DNA of 64,000 bases from Pseudomonas quercus (GTDB lineage Bacteria > Pseudomonadota > Gammaproteobacteria > Pseudomonadales > Pseudomonadaceae), in assembly GCF_012033695.1 (NCBI RefSeq), contig NZ_JAAVJI010000009.1, positions 142,608-206,607 on the forward strand. Direction: 5' to 3'. A model generated the notes under the pieces. The model had not been told where the DNA came from. It saw nothing but the letters and a program-made list of their open reading frames with translations, and did no database searches. Shown in pieces: positions 17,420-27,296 of the stretch (the first letter of the stretch is position 1; each line of letters begins with the position of its first letter). The position numbers were made by a program, and so were the translations under genes.

Positions 17420-18838
17420 TCAGGCAATCGCCCTCACATCCTCTTTCACCTCACCCGCTGCGCCTTTTACCGTTTCACTAGGCTTTTCACCGGTGATGTT
17501 TTCGTACACCTGGGAGCCAGCCGCCTGGGCTTCGGACTTCCCGGCGGCCTGCGCGGTACCTTTGGCCAATTCCTTGCCGCCTTCCTTGAGCGCCATTTCC
17601 GTGAACTCTTTGGTGCCCACTTTCAGGCCTGCCTTGAGGGCCATTTCAGCGCCAAACTTGGCGGCCATCACGGCGACGGACAATTCAGTACCCACCCCCG
17701 GAATCGCATTGAGCAATAGCGGCCCTAACTCTTCGGCAATGGTGCCCAGTTGCTGGAAGCCGTCTTTGATGTCCTCGCCCAACTTCGTGCCATTGTCTCG
17801 GGCTTCGGCCCATTCCTTTTCCTTGCTGGCTTCGTCGCCGCGGATGGCCGCGCCAATACCGTCAAAGCCATGTTTGACCATTTGGCCAAAATGGTTGAAG
17901 CCATTGGCAATGTCATGGCCCAGGTTGACGAACGCGTTGCCAATTTTCTTGGCGGTATCGACAATCATGTTGCCGAAGTCTTCGAAGCCGTATTTAACTT
18001 TATTGGCGAAGGTTTGCAGGCCAGTGGTGCCGCCACCGTTTTCGCCGCAATGGGGGTCGCGCTGGTCTTCTCGCTTACTAGGTATACGGCCTTTCACCAA
18101 ATAGTCTTGCAGGGTGCCGGCTTCCGAACCGCCGGCGGCATCCCCCCAACTGGCTGCAGTAAACCCGCCGATACTGCCGTTATGGCGAAAGTCCGCAGGC
18201 TTGTCCGAGCCGTCCGGGTTCTTTTCGTTCTTGACTGCGGTCAGCACTTTGTAGGCACGCCAGGCGGCGTCCGGGTCGTTATCGATATCGCCATTGACCT
18301 TCGGGTCCTTGGCCAGCACGTCGCGCAAGTGCCCCACGCTGTTGCCGTCTTTTTTCACATCCTGGTTGTTGCCCAGCTTGCCGAGAATCCCGCCATTCAG
18401 TTCGTTGATCTTTTTAACGTCAAAGCCGGGCGGTGCTTTTTCATCGGCCGCTGGGATGTCAGTCGAGTTGCCCTCGATGGCGAGCTTCTGTTCCGCAGTG
18501 GGCTCTGTGGGTGCCGCAGGCGTTTGCACAGGGGCCGAGGTGGAGGCGGCAAGAGGCTTCTGGCCCGGGCCGTCCGCGTTGCCGAGTTTGTTTCTCAAGG
18601 CAGTGATCAGGCTGCTCAACAGGCTTGTCAGTGAACCGGAGGAGGACGTGGGGCGAGCGGCGGGCGAGTCTGGCGTTACCGCGCTTTTGGTGTCGCTGCC
18701 AAAGTGAATCAGGCCATTGCCCGTGCCGTTTGTGCTTGGGCCCTGGCTGGGGGTTTGACTACGCGCCAGCGATAATCCCTCTGGCAGGCTGCTGGGTTGC
18801 GGTGCTACGCCGTCGCAAGGGATACGCATCATGGTCAT
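17420..18838 (-). CDS. HrpL-controlled candidate type III secreted protein, translocator-like
   Basis: An upstream in-frame ATG at 18877 lies inside the hrp box, so translation must begin further down, at 18838 (MTMMRIPCDG) or 18829. This gives about 470 residues. The N-terminal 90 are rich in Ser, Pro, Thr and Gln, typical of type III export. The middle has a polar block (LNGGILGKLGNNQDVKKDGN). The C-terminal half alternates amphipathic Gly/Asn/Phe helices (FGNMIVDTAKKIGNAFVNLG) with an apolar segment (LGPLLLNAIPGVGTELSVAV). That architecture recalls HrpK/HrpF/NolX translocators, but homology cannot be shown here. It is followed by the repeat-bearing candidate effector gene. Confidence 0.65.
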   Translation of the reverse strand: MTMMRIPCDGVAPQPSSLPEGLSLARSQTPSQGPSTNGTGNGLIHFGSDTKSAVTPDSPAARPTSSSGSLTSLLSSLITALRNKLGNADGPGQKPLAASTSAPVQTPAAPTEPTAEQKLAIEGNSTDIPAADEKAPPGFDVKKINELNGGILGKLGNNQDVKKDGNSVGHLRDVLAKDPKVNGDIDNDPDAAWRAYKVLTAVKNEKNPDGSDKPADFRHNGSIGGFTAASWGDAAGGSEAGTLQDYLVKGRIPSKREDQRDPHCGENGGGTTGLQTFANKVKYGFEDFGNMIVDTAKKIGNAFVNLGHDIANGFNHFGQMVKHGFDGIGAAIRGDEASKEKEWAEARDNGTKLGEDIKDGFQQLGTIAEELGPLLLNAIPGVGTELSVAVMAAKFGAEMALKAGLKVGTKEFTEMALKEGGKELAKGTAQAAGKSEAQAAGSQVYENITGEKPSETVKGAAGEVKEDVRAIA

Positions 18839-18864
18839 CTCTGGATGAGAGGGAGGCTCCATGG

Positions 18865-18892
18865 TGTGTGGCGGCAAAGGGAAGAGGGTTCC
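18865..18892 (-). promoter_or_regulatory. hrp box (HrpL-dependent promoter)
   Basis: On the minus strand it reads GGAACC, 15 nt, CCACACA, an exact match to the GGAACC-N15/16-CCACNNA consensus of HrpL promoters. It lies 27 bp upstream of the start at 18838. Confidence 0.9.
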
Positions 18893-18908
18893 ATGTGGCG
18901 GGTGGATA

Positions 18909-18933
18909 CCGGGGCCACGCTAAAGGCCCCCGG
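18909..18933 (-). terminator. Hairpin downstream of the chemoreceptor gene
   Basis: CCGGGGCC / GGCCCCCGG with an 8-nt loop and one bulged C lies 26 bp past the chemoreceptor stop and just before the hrp box. There is no strong T-run. Confidence 0.45.
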
Positions 18934-18958
18934 CAGGTGTAGCCGATGCGCTGGACAG

Positions 18959-20599
18959 TTACAGCTTGAACGTCGCGACCGTTCGGGTGAACGAGACGGC
19001 CAGGCGTGACAGTTCCTGGCTAGAGGCATTGGTCTGGTTGGCGCCAGCAGCCGTTTGGGTAGAGAGGTCCTGGATATTGACCAGGTTGCGGTCCACTTCG
19101 CGGGCCACCTGCGCCTGCTCTTCGGCGGCACTGGCGATCACCAGGTTGCGCTCGTTGATCTGGCTGACCCCTTCGCTGATACGTTCCAGGGCAAAGCCTG
19201 CTTCGGTGGCCAGCGTCTGGGTACTATGGGCCATGGCCTGGCTCTTGGCCATGGACTGCACTGCTTCGTCCGCGCCGGCGCGAACCTGCGTAATCATCGT
19301 TTCGATTTCGCTGGTGGAGGCCTGGGTACGGTGGGCCAGGGCGCGCACTTCATCGGCTACTACCGCAAAGCCTCGGCCCTGCTCACCGGCCCGTGCTGCC
19401 TCGATAGCCGCGTTCAGGGCTAGCAGGTTGGTCTGCTCGGCGATACCGCGGATTACGTCCAGCACCTTGGTGATGTCGTGGATCTGGCCCGCCAAGGTCT
19501 CGACCCGCTGGGTGGAATGGGTAATGTCCGAGGTCATGGTGGTCATGGCACTAACCGCCTGCTGAACCTGCTGCTGGCCTTTGCTGGCCTCTGCAGCCGT
19601 CTCGCTGGAGACCTGTGACGTGCTCACGGCGTTGCGTGCTACTTCTTCTACTGCAGCGGTCATCTGATTGACCGCCGTGGCCGCCTGTTGAATCTCGTCA
19701 TTCTGGCGGACCAGCCCACGCGTGCTGTCCTCTGTCACGGCGGTCAGTTCTTCAGCCGCCGATGCCAGTTGATCGGAGGCGTCAGCGATCTGCTGTACGG
19801 TAGCCTTGAGGTTGCCTTGCATGTCCGACAGCGCCGACAGCAACTGCCCGGTTTCGTCCTGGTTGCCTGAGGCGACAGCGTGGGTAAGATCGCCCTGGGC
19901 AATGCGGCTGGCGCTTTCTACAGACTGGTACAACGGCCGGGTGATCATGCGGGTGACCAGCAAGCCCAAGCCCAATGCACACGCGGCTGCGATAATAGCG
20001 CCGATAATCAGCGCCCAGGTGACTTCATGGTTGGTGCTTGCGCCGTTGCGTGCTACGTCACCGGCTTGCCGGGCATTGGAGTCGATAATGATCTTCAGCT
20101 CGCCGATTGCCTTGCGGTACAGCGGATAGGCTGAGGTGTCCAACAATGCGGCAGCCTGCTCGACATTTCCGGCTTTGAGCAGGGCGAACACTTGCTCGGC
20201 CGCAGACACATAGGCCGGCCAGTCGCGCTCAAAATCATTGCCCGCCGCACGTTCGTCATCTTCCAGCGGTGTAGCGCGGTAGGTTTTGAAGTCTTTCTCG
20301 GCGTCAGCCTGGTTGCCCCGGAAGGACGTGACAGCTGCTTCCAGTTCCTCGGCGGGTGCCTTCCTCAGCACCAGGCCCATGGCCTTGTACAGGTCGCGAT
20401 TGGTGCCAATGGCGTTGGCTTTGACAGAGTCTGCGCTTTGAATCGATACCAGGCTATTGGCCACCGTGTCAGCCAGTAGCGCATAAATACGTGAGCTGCC
20501 TAGTTGGCCCAATACGGCAACCCCAACGGTAATGACCGCGCACAACCCGAAAGAAAACAGCAGTTTGGGCTTTAGCTTCATGTTCTGGAAAACGGACAT
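18959..20599 (-). CDS. Methyl-accepting chemotaxis protein
   Basis: 546 residues. Helix one ([20 protein letters not shown]) is followed by a four-helix-bundle periplasmic domain (residues about 32-190) and helix two ([20 protein letters not shown]). HAMP and a signalling domain follow, with the conserved tip [20 protein letters not shown] and then [22 protein letters not shown] seven bases upstream supports the start. The ligand is unknown. It lies directly upstream of an HrpL-controlled locus on the same strand, separated by a hairpin. Confidence 0.92.
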   Translation of the reverse strand: MSVFQNMKLKPKLLFSFGLCAVITVGVAVLGQLGSSRIYALLADTVANSLVSIQSADSVKANAIGTNRDLYKAMGLVLRKAPAEELEAAVTSFRGNQADAEKDFKTYRATPLEDDERAAGNDFERDWPAYVSAAEQVFALLKAGNVEQAAALLDTSAYPLYRKAIGELKIIIDSNARQAGDVARNGASTNHEVTWALIIGAIIAAACALGLGLLVTRMITRPLYQSVESASRIAQGDLTHAVASGNQDETGQLLSALSDMQGNLKATVQQIADASDQLASAAEELTAVTEDSTRGLVRQNDEIQQAATAVNQMTAAVEEVARNAVSTSQVSSETAAEASKGQQQVQQAVSAMTTMTSDITHSTQRVETLAGQIHDITKVLDVIRGIAEQTNLLALNAAIEAARAGEQGRGFAVVADEVRALAHRTQASTSEIETMITQVRAGADEAVQSMAKSQAMAHSTQTLATEAGFALERISEGVSQINERNLVIASAAEEQAQVAREVDRNLVNIQDLSTQTAAGANQTNASSQELSRLAVSFTRTVATFKL

Positions 20600-20613
20600 T
20601 GGGGGGCCTCATG

Positions 20614-20664
20614 GCAAGGGATCGGGCTGCAGGCACTGCGCCTGTGCGTTAGCTCATCCCTTGC
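20614..20664. repeat. Interrupted inverted repeat between kinase and chemoreceptor genes
   Basis: GCAAGGGAT at 20614-20622 pairs perfectly with ATCCCTTGC at 20656-20664. The 33-nt interior contains a further short dyad. It lies downstream of the hybrid kinase gene and upstream of the chemoreceptor start, so it may terminate the kinase transcript. Confidence 0.4.
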
Positions 20665-20798
20665 GTATCGGCTGGGCCACAGGAAGCTTGATGCTTATTG
20701 CCTGCAAAACGGCGGGTTTGCCAGGCGTGCCCGAGGGAAAGGCGTTGGGGCGGTACTGGCCCAGCCCCTCGCTTCCGTCCATTTCCGTTATCGAGCTA

Positions 20799-23321
20799 TC
20801 AATGGGAAAGCAGCTGCTGCAGCCGTGAAGCCAGTGCCTCTACCGCAAACGGCTTGGTTAGCACAGACATGCCAGGCTCCAGCTGGCCCTGGCTGAGCAA
20901 GGCATTTTCGGCATAGCCGGTGATAAACAGTACCTTGAGCCCAGCACGGCGCACGCGGGCGGCATCTGCCAGTTGGCGACCGTTTAAGCCGCCGGGCAGG
21001 CCTACATCTGTGATCAATAGGTCGATACGTGTATTGGATTGCAGCACACGCAACCCGCCTACACTTTCCGTCGCTTCAATCACGGTATAGCCCAGGTCTT
21101 CCAATACATCGGTCACCAGCAGGCGCACCGTGGGCTCATCCTCCACCACTAGCACGGTTTCACCTGCCTTGGCCTGGCCTAGCAAGTACGGATCGCTACC
21201 ACTATCTTCGGGCTCCAGTGCGCCCTTGTGCCGGGGCAGGTAGATGGTCACGGTAGTGCCCTGGCCCAGGGTTGAATGAATCCTGACCTGGCCGTTGGAC
21301 TGGTTGGCAAACCCGTAGATCATGGAGAGGCCCAGGCCGGTCCCCTGGCCGATAGGCTTGGTAGTGAAAAACGGATCGAAGGCCTTGGCGATCACCTCCG
21401 CAGACATACCCGTGCCGGTATCGGACACGCTTAATGCCAAGTACTGCCCCCGGCGCATCCCCTGCCGCGCAGCGCCTTGTTCGTCAATGGTACGGTTTGC
21501 CGTCTCGATGGTGATCGAGCCGCCTTCCGGCATGGCGTCCCGGGCATTGATACACAGGTTGAGCAGGGCATTCTCCAGTTGGGAGGGGTCCACCTGTACC
21601 AGCCACAGGTCAGCGGCGCCGACGACACGCAGCGGCACACTGGGGCCTACCGTGCGCTGAATGAGGTCGCACATGCCATCGACCAACGCATTCACATCGG
21701 TGGTTTTCGGGTCCAGCGTCTGCCGGCGTGAGAAGGCCAGCAATCGGTGCGTCAACGCGGCGGCGCGTTTGGCCGCGCCTTGGGCGGCAGCCATGTATTT
21801 ATCGATGTCTTTGAGGCGCCCTTGGGCAAAGCGGGTGTTCATCAGCTCTAGGCTACCCATGATGCCCGCCAGGAGGTTGTTGAAGTCATGGGCGATACCG
21901 CCGGTAAGCTGGCCTACCGCTTCCATCTTCTGTGCCTGGCGCAGCTGCTCTTCGGAAAGCTGTAACCGCCGCGTACGTTCTTCTACCCGCTGCTCAAGCG
22001 TCTCGGCAAGGGCACGCAAGGCTTCGTTGGCACGGTCTCGCTCCGCTTCCACGGCACGGCGGTCCTGGATATCGACCAGAACGCCTGGAAAGGTCTGAGG
22101 GCTGCCGTCCGGTGCCTGTGTGACATAACCATTGCCTTCGATCCAGTAGTAGCGCCCATCGGTACGCCGTGTGCGGTACTGGTGGGCGTAACTGCCGCCG
22201 CGTGCCAACGCTTCCTTTACGGCTTCGGAAAGGCCTTCCCGGTCATCGGGGTGCACCGTTTCCAGGATGCTGCTAGGAGAGATATGCACATGGCCCAGGT
22301 CCGGGTCCATGCCAAAGGTGCGAATAAACGCTTCATCTACCGTGAAACGGTCAGCCTGGATATCCCAGAACCACGTCCCCACAACCGCACCTGCGGCAAG
22401 GGCCAGTTGAAGGCGTCGCGTATTTTCACGGACAAGTGCTTCGGTGTGCTTGCGCTGGCTGATGTCCCTGAACAGGATGGACACCTGGTGTTGGCCAACC
22501 GGCTCCAGGCGGGTAGCTAATACTTCGATATCACGGCCGGCGGCCTCGAAGTAGCGTTCCATGCGCAAGGGCTGGCCGGTTTTCCACACCTGCTTGTACA
22601 GATCGACCCAGCCCTGGGCCTCGGCCGGGGCAAGCCCACGAATGGTCTGCCCGATAATGCCGGTAATGCCCGTCTGGCGCTCGTAACCCAGGTTGGCGTC
22701 CACGTGCACATAGTCGCTTAAGGGGCCCTCAGGCCCATCGATAAATTCGATGATGCAGAAGCCGTCATCAATGGCATTGAACAGCGTTCGGTAGTGAGCA
22801 TTGCTTGCGGTCTGGGTTTCCTGGGACTGGCGCAATAGACGTTCTGTTTCCTTCAGTGCCTTGCCAGCCAGGTGTTCAGCGGTGCGGTCACGGAAGATCT
22901 TCAAAAAGCCGATATGCACCTTATGCTCATCCCGCAAAGGCATCATCTGGCCGGACGCCCAGAAGCGTTCGCCGGATTGGGTCAGGTGCCAACGCTCATC
23001 CGTGGCACGGCCATCACGCAGTGCCGTTTGCATCTCATAGGCTACCCGCCCTGCCGTGCGGTCCTCAGGTGTGAAAAAGCACGAGGCGTCCCGCCCGAGC
23101 ATCTGCGTCGATGACCACCCCATGACCTGCTCGGCACCGGCATTCCAGGCAGTGATAGTGCCGTCCGTGTCCGTGACAACGATTGCAAACTCCACGGCGC
23201 TGTCGAAGGCAGCCAGTTTCCAGGCTTTGTCCTGAACCGACTGGTAGAGCGAACTTCGTAACTGAACCACTTCGGCTTCTAGGGCCTCGCGGGACAACAG
23301 GCTCAGATCACATTCAGTCAA
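20799..23321 (-). CDS. PAS-containing hybrid sensor histidine kinase
   Basis: The best start is a TTG at 23321 with AGAGG seven bases upstream, giving about 840 residues. An N-terminal coiled segment is followed by three PAS/PAC units (about residues 30-150, 175-290 and 315-430). A HisKA with the acceptor in [20 protein letters not shown] follows, then an ATPase domain ([29 protein letters not shown]). The C-terminal receiver has its Asp in [11 protein letters not shown]. There is no membrane helix, so it senses in the cytoplasm. The target may be a separate receiver such as the one at 15291. No cognate regulator is adjacent. Confidence 0.9.
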   Translation of the reverse strand: MTECDLSLLSREALEAEVVQLRSSLYQSVQDKAWKLAAFDSAVEFAIVVTDTDGTITAWNAGAEQVMGWSSTQMLGRDASCFFTPEDRTAGRVAYEMQTALRDGRATDERWHLTQSGERFWASGQMMPLRDEHKVHIGFLKIFRDRTAEHLAGKALKETERLLRQSQETQTASNAHYRTLFNAIDDGFCIIEFIDGPEGPLSDYVHVDANLGYERQTGITGIIGQTIRGLAPAEAQGWVDLYKQVWKTGQPLRMERYFEAAGRDIEVLATRLEPVGQHQVSILFRDISQRKHTEALVRENTRRLQLALAAGAVVGTWFWDIQADRFTVDEAFIRTFGMDPDLGHVHISPSSILETVHPDDREGLSEAVKEALARGGSYAHQYRTRRTDGRYYWIEGNGYVTQAPDGSPQTFPGVLVDIQDRRAVEAERDRANEALRALAETLEQRVEERTRRLQLSEEQLRQAQKMEAVGQLTGGIAHDFNNLLAGIMGSLELMNTRFAQGRLKDIDKYMAAAQGAAKRAAALTHRLLAFSRRQTLDPKTTDVNALVDGMCDLIQRTVGPSVPLRVVGAADLWLVQVDPSQLENALLNLCINARDAMPEGGSITIETANRTIDEQGAARQGMRRGQYLALSVSDTGTGMSAEVIAKAFDPFFTTKPIGQGTGLGLSMIYGFANQSNGQVRIHSTLGQGTTVTIYLPRHKGALEPEDSGSDPYLLGQAKAGETVLVVEDEPTVRLLVTDVLEDLGYTVIEATESVGGLRVLQSNTRIDLLITDVGLPGGLNGRQLADAARVRRAGLKVLFITGYAENALLSQGQLEPGMSVLTKPFAVEALASRLQQLLSH

Positions 23322-23608
23322 ATCGTTTACCTCTGCGTGGCACCATCGTCGCTGTACCGGGGGGCTACGTGCCAAAAACCGCCAGTGGGGCACTCAATTA
23401 CTCAGACCGCTCGGCATGCGCAAGCAGTGCCGAGCCGTGGCAAGCATGAAACGCTTGAACAGTAAGATCGCAGATTGCCGTGAGAAGTCCATCGGTCGCG
23501 GGCCAGGCTGCAGAATGGGTGAAGTCCATCTGAATCTAGCGCTTCTGAAGCCAGTGGAGCTGCAAGGTGACTGCCAAAAGCGTATGACTTCCCAGGCGCT
23601 GGCCTTAC

Positions 23609-24463
23609 CTACAACCTAAACCCCTGCTGAATCGCCTGCGCCAGTCGGTCTACCGCCTCCTCTTCCTGGGAGGCCGCACTGCGCATTAGCACAATGTCGT
23701 AGTCTGCAATAACGGGCAGCCCTTCCAGGATCTGCATGCGTTCGGTGACCCTGCCGCGGTCGATCAGGCTGATGGCCAAGCCTGCCTCCACGCACGCCTT
23801 GACCGCTTGATTGGAAGTGCTTTCCAACACGATCCGGGAACGGCGCCCTGCCACTTTCAGCGCACCGATCATCGCCTGGCGGTAAGGGCACTGTACGGCA
23901 TGCACAGCCAGCGGCAAGGGATCGCTACAGGCCAAAGCACTGTGGGCAGGGCCTACCCAGACTGGGGTGGTTGAGGTAAGTATCTGGGTAACAGGGCCTA
24001 GCTCCCCTTTGGGCTGGGCAATGACAGCAACCTGCAACGTCCCCCGCCCTACCCAGGCTTTCAGCGTGTCGCTTGGCGCAGTCTTGAGCTCTAGCACCAC
24101 ATTGGGCCAGGCAGCGGTAAAGGTGGGAAGAATATCCTGGATGACATGGGTGGCGTACTCATCAGGCACCCCTAAGGTAATACGCCCGACCAAGTGCGTG
24201 CCGTGAAGGTCGGCCAAGGCTTGGTCGTGCACCCGCAACAGGCTTGAGGTGGAGTTCAGCAGGCGCTTGCCCAGGGCAGTTAGTGAAATGGCTTGGTTAT
24301 CACGATCAAGAAGCCGCCCGCCTGCTATCGCTTCAAGGCGTTGAATATGGACGCTGACGGCCGCCGGGCTTTTATGCAGCTGTTCAGCCGCTGCGCTGAA
24401 TTTGCCAAGGCGTACAACCGCTTGAAAGGTGCGTAACAAGTCAATATCGAGAATGGCGGCCAT
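23609..24463 (-). CDS. LysR-family regulator, divergent from an EamA exporter
   Basis: 284 residues. The helix-turn-helix lies at residues 5-62 (LRTFQAVVRLGKFSAAAEQL, HKSPAAVSVHIQRLEAIAGG), and the effector domain is of ordinary length. It is divergent from the EamA-type gene with 74 bp between the starts. This arrangement is common for regulator-exporter pairs. The inducer is unknown. Confidence 0.88.
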   Translation of the reverse strand: MAAILDIDLLRTFQAVVRLGKFSAAAEQLHKSPAAVSVHIQRLEAIAGGRLLDRDNQAISLTALGKRLLNSTSSLLRVHDQALADLHGTHLVGRITLGVPDEYATHVIQDILPTFTAAWPNVVLELKTAPSDTLKAWVGRGTLQVAVIAQPKGELGPVTQILTSTTPVWVGPAHSALACSDPLPLAVHAVQCPYRQAMIGALKVAGRRSRIVLESTSNQAVKACVEAGLAISLIDRGRVTERMQILEGLPVIADYDIVLMRSAASQEEEAVDRLAQAIQQGFRL

Positions 24464-24537
24464 ACTTCAACCTTCGTGAACAACTCGTACAGGATATTTT
24501 GATTTATTAGATTACGCGCATTCCTTAGCCTTTGGGA

Positions 24538-25470
24538 ATGAGCCAGCCTATTTCCACTCGCACCCAACCCTCGACGCGCCGCCCTTGGGGCCACACGCTG
24601 CCGCTGCCCTTGTTGGAGGCCGCACTGCTGGTGGCCTGGAGTTCAGGGTTTATCGGTGCACGCTTTTCCATCGACTATGCTCCCGCGCTGCTGGTGGTGT
24701 TCTGGCGCTGTGTGGTGGTATGCCTACTGCTGCTTCCCTTTGTTTACAAGGCGCTGCGAACCACGCCGTTTGGGGTGCTGCTGCGAAACGCCGGGATCGG
24801 CCTGCTGGCCATGGCCGGTTACATGATAGGCGTAACACAGGGCATCCAGCAGGGCGTACCGGCTGGGTTGACCGCTTTATGCGCCGATCTGCTCCCCTTG
24901 GGCATGGCACTGTTGGGTGCGATGTTTTTCGGCATGCGGTTGGCGCGGCAGGTGTGGGTGGGGTTGGTGGTGGGGCTGGTAGGTGTGCTGTGGGTGACCC
25001 ATGGCGCATTGGGCCTGGGCAATGCCCCACTGTGGGCCTATGGGTTACCCATTGCCGGCATGCTGTCGCTGGCGGTCGCAACGCTGTGGCAGAAACGGGC
25101 CGGCCCCTCCTCTTCCATGGGCGTGCTACCCAACCTATGGCTGCAGTGTTTCGTCTCAAGCTTCGTGTTCGCCGCCATTGAGCTTACCCAAGGCAGCCTG
25201 GCGCCGGTGCCCACCACAGGCTTTGCCCTAAGCGTGCTATGGACCGCCGGTTTCTCCACGTTCGGCGGCTATGGGCTGTATTGGGTATGCCTGCGCCGAG
25301 GCAGCGCTACCCGTGTTTCCAGCGTGCTTTACCTTAGCCCACCGATCACCCTGATCTGGGCCTGGGCCATGTTTGGCGAGCCTTTGTCCTGGCAGATGGT
25401 GGCGGGGATGGCAGTGTCCACACTCGGTGTCGGGTGGGTAGTGCGGGCAGAGGCCAATGGTCGTACGTGA
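24538..25470 (+). CDS. EamA/DMT-family transporter
   Basis: 310 residues with ten predicted membrane helices in two EamA repeats, for example LLEAALLVAWSSGFIGARFS at the start and WQMVAGMAVSTLGVGWVVRA at the end. The ATG at 24538 is preferred over a TTG two codons earlier. The family exports amino acids and related metabolites. Control by the divergent LysR gene is likely. The substrate cannot be read. Confidence 0.88.
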   Translation: MSQPISTRTQPSTRRPWGHTLPLPLLEAALLVAWSSGFIGARFSIDYAPALLVVFWRCVVVCLLLLPFVYKALRTTPFGVLLRNAGIGLLAMAGYMIGVTQGIQQGVPAGLTALCADLLPLGMALLGAMFFGMRLARQVWVGLVVGLVGVLWVTHGALGLGNAPLWAYGLPIAGMLSLAVATLWQKRAGPSSSMGVLPNLWLQCFVSSFVFAAIELTQGSLAPVPTTGFALSVLWTAGFSTFGGYGLYWVCLRRGSATRVSSVLYLSPPITLIWAWAMFGEPLSWQMVAGMAVSTLGVGWVVRAEANGRT

Positions 25471-25601
25471 GATAGAACAGTGGCCTAGCCCGACCTCCTT
25501 GGCAGCCTTCGCCAAGATACCCAAAATCACAGGGTAGCAGCGCAGTCATATGCAGCGGGCACGACTGTCTGGCCCTGACCACTGCATAGGTATCACGAAG
25601 G

Positions 25602-26093
25602 TTAGCCGAGTTTCTCAGCACCCTTTTTTGCCCACTCTGGTGCTCTGTCGGAGTTTTCAATGTTCTTCGCGTAAGCATCTCCCAAGGCCTTCATAGGCGA
25701 CTTTGGAATGTCCCTGAAGCTGCTTATACTAAGGCTTTCCACGTTGTTTTTCATCACATCGCCCACACCCCCTGCAGCGCCTTTCAACGCCCCACCCACC
25801 CCAGGCTCGCCGTCTGCAATGCCGCCTGTTACCGCCGAAAAGCCAGGGATCGCCCAGGTTTTGTCGGCTACTTTATCCATCGCGCCCCTGAACCCGCCTT
25901 TGTCGGCGTGTTCATTCTGAGCAGGTTCCTCAACTTCTTTTTTATCCAGCGACAATGGAGGGATCTTGCCGAAATCGATAACGCCGCTCTTTTGCGGGGT
26001 TTGGGGTGGGGTAGCGAAGCCGGAGGTAACCGGATCGCCCGTAAGCGGTTGAATAGAGGGTGAGCCAGGCGGGGTAATGGGAGGAAGGGCCAT
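25602..26093 (-). CDS. HrpL-controlled small candidate type III effector, 163 residues
   Basis: The ATG at 26093 has AGGAG eight bases upstream. The first 40 residues (MALPPITPPGSPSIQPLTGD and on) are rich in Pro, Ser and Thr with almost no charge, a typical type III secretion signal. The middle is Gly- and Ala-rich (FSAVTGGIADGEPGVGGALK), followed by a polar C-terminus (KALGDAYAKNIENSDRAPEW). There is no signal peptide. A perfect hrp box lies 115 bp upstream, and the long leader contains a 13-bp hairpin. The family is not recognised. A chaperone gene is not visible nearby. Confidence 0.7.
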   Translation of the reverse strand: MALPPITPPGSPSIQPLTGDPVTSGFATPPQTPQKSGVIDFGKIPPLSLDKKEVEEPAQNEHADKGGFRGAMDKVADKTWAIPGFSAVTGGIADGEPGVGGALKGAAGGVGDVMKNNVESLSISSFRDIPKSPMKALGDAYAKNIENSDRAPEWAKKGAEKLG

Positions 26094-26119
26094 GCAAAAT
26101 GCTCCTATGGAATCAGGTA

Positions 26120-26159
26120 GCACATGCTTGCCTAGCCAAATGCGTGGGCAAGCATGTGC
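26120..26159. repeat. 13-bp perfect inverted repeat in the leader of the small candidate effector
   Basis: GCACATGCTTGCC at 26120-26132 and GGCAAGCATGTGC at 26147-26159, with a 14-nt loop. It lies between the hrp box and the ribosome binding site of the gene starting at 26093, so it will be part of the 5' untranslated RNA. No T-run follows. Confidence 0.75.
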
Positions 26160-26207
26160 GGGTAAGAACCCCAGGCAAGGGATTCGCAACTCGGGCGTCT
26201 CGGGCTT

Positions 26208-26236
26208 TAGGTGGCACCAAGGGCCCAGTCGGTTCC
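26208..26236 (-). promoter_or_regulatory. hrp box (HrpL-dependent promoter)
   Basis: Minus strand: GGAACC, 16 nt, CCACCTA, an exact match to the HrpL consensus. It points at the small candidate effector gene. Confidence 0.9.
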
Positions 26237-26270
26237 AAAGGGCGTTGCAACGGCACCCGCCAACCTGCCG

Positions 26271-26460
26271 TTATTTAGGCAGCATGCTGGCGATCAGCTT
26301 GTCCGTTGTGCCTTCCTGCTCGGCAAAACGGAAGGGCTTGACACTTTCCACCAGGATTTCACCCGACGATGGCTGCTCGTCGAGCAACGCCATTACCTCG
26401 TCCGCAAATTCCTCTAAGGGCACACTCCAGGGCGAGCCTTTGAGTGAGGGGGTAAGGAGG
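26271..26460 (-). pseudogene. 3' remnant of an SDR-family gene
   Basis: A minus-strand frame ending at a TAA at 26271 reads KGSPWSVPLEEFADEVMALL, then EILVESVKPFRFAEQE. This matches the C-terminal region of DltE-like short-chain dehydrogenases. No start or nucleotide-binding part is present upstream before the TetR gene. The hrp box lies directly next to the end of this remnant, which suggests the effector locus inserted into or replaced the SDR gene. The rest of the 26094-26554 stretch holds only the leader hairpin and hrp box. Confidence 0.5.
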
Positions 26461-26554
26461 CCCCGCCCCGGACAGAATAGCCGCTGCTTGCGCTGCCATT
26501 ACGGCTGCGCTCACTGGCCTGCATTGCCCTTGCCGACCCTAGGCAAGGCGACAA

Positions 26555-27181
26555 TTAGTGCAGCAAACCCGCGGCCTTGACCAGCTTCAGGCCCCACTCC
26601 ACGCGCTCGGGAATGGTGTGAACCAGCTGAGCGCGGTCTTCGCCCAGCACAGCTCGAAGCTGATGAGGCGCAAATACCAGGTCAACGAACTGACGAGCGA
26701 GCGCGTCAGCCTCTGCAGGCTGGTCCGGCCCGGCCTCAATGGCAGCGAGCACGCGTGAAAACCCGCCTTCCCAGCCCATGCGATTCACTTCAGCGGCCAA
26801 TGCAGGCGCGCGGTTCGCGGTCGCGATAACCAGGCGCATCATCGCCAAGGTGCCCGGCTGCAGCGCGTGTTCAAGCATACCCTGCCCCACATGCCGCAGC
26901 CGCCCTTCCAAGGCCAGTGCGGGGATGGCTTCGGCAGGCATCAGCAAGGTCACCACATGGCGCTGAACCACGGCTTCAAACAGCGCTTCCTTGTTGGCGT
27001 ACCGGGCATAGAGGGTGGCTTTGCTGGCACCTGCAGCACGGGCGATATCCTCGCACGAGGCGCCTTCGAAACCGTATGAAAGAAAGCACTGAAGCGCGGC
27101 ATCCAGCAACCGGCGCTCGACCTCGCCCGCCTGGCTTTGCCGGGGCCTGCCGCCTTTGGATTTGGGCTTGGTCAACGTCAT
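26555..27181 (-). CDS. TetR/AcrR-family regulator
   Basis: Started at the ATG at 27181 (MTLTKPKSKGGRPRQSQAGE), giving 208 residues. An ATG 12 codons upstream is possible. The N-terminal helix-turn-helix reads RLLDAALQCFLSYGFEGASC, then IARAAGASKATLYARYANKE. The C-terminal ligand domain resembles the AefR-like group. It is divergent from the NmrA-like/epoxide-hydrolase operon, with 115 bp between starts, and probably represses it. Confidence 0.88.
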   Translation of the reverse strand: MTLTKPKSKGGRPRQSQAGEVERRLLDAALQCFLSYGFEGASCEDIARAAGASKATLYARYANKEALFEAVVQRHVVTLLMPAEAIPALALEGRLRHVGQGMLEHALQPGTLAMMRLVIATANRAPALAAEVNRMGWEGGFSRVLAAIEAGPDQPAEADALARQFVDLVFAPHQLRAVLGEDRAQLVHTIPERVEWGLKLVKAAGLLH

Positions 27182-27296
27182 GGTCGGCAACTTACAACCG
27201 GCTTGCGCAATCGTCAACTAAACGCTACCGTTCAGTTATTCACTTTTGACGGCGGGCGGTCTCTACGCCTGTTCACCCTGAGCAAGAGGACGCTTC

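Noticed and set aside
17750..18634. 294-residue frame opposite the translocator-like gene
   Set aside because: It is a shadow of the hrp-box-driven gene. The hrp box and amino acid composition support the minus strand.
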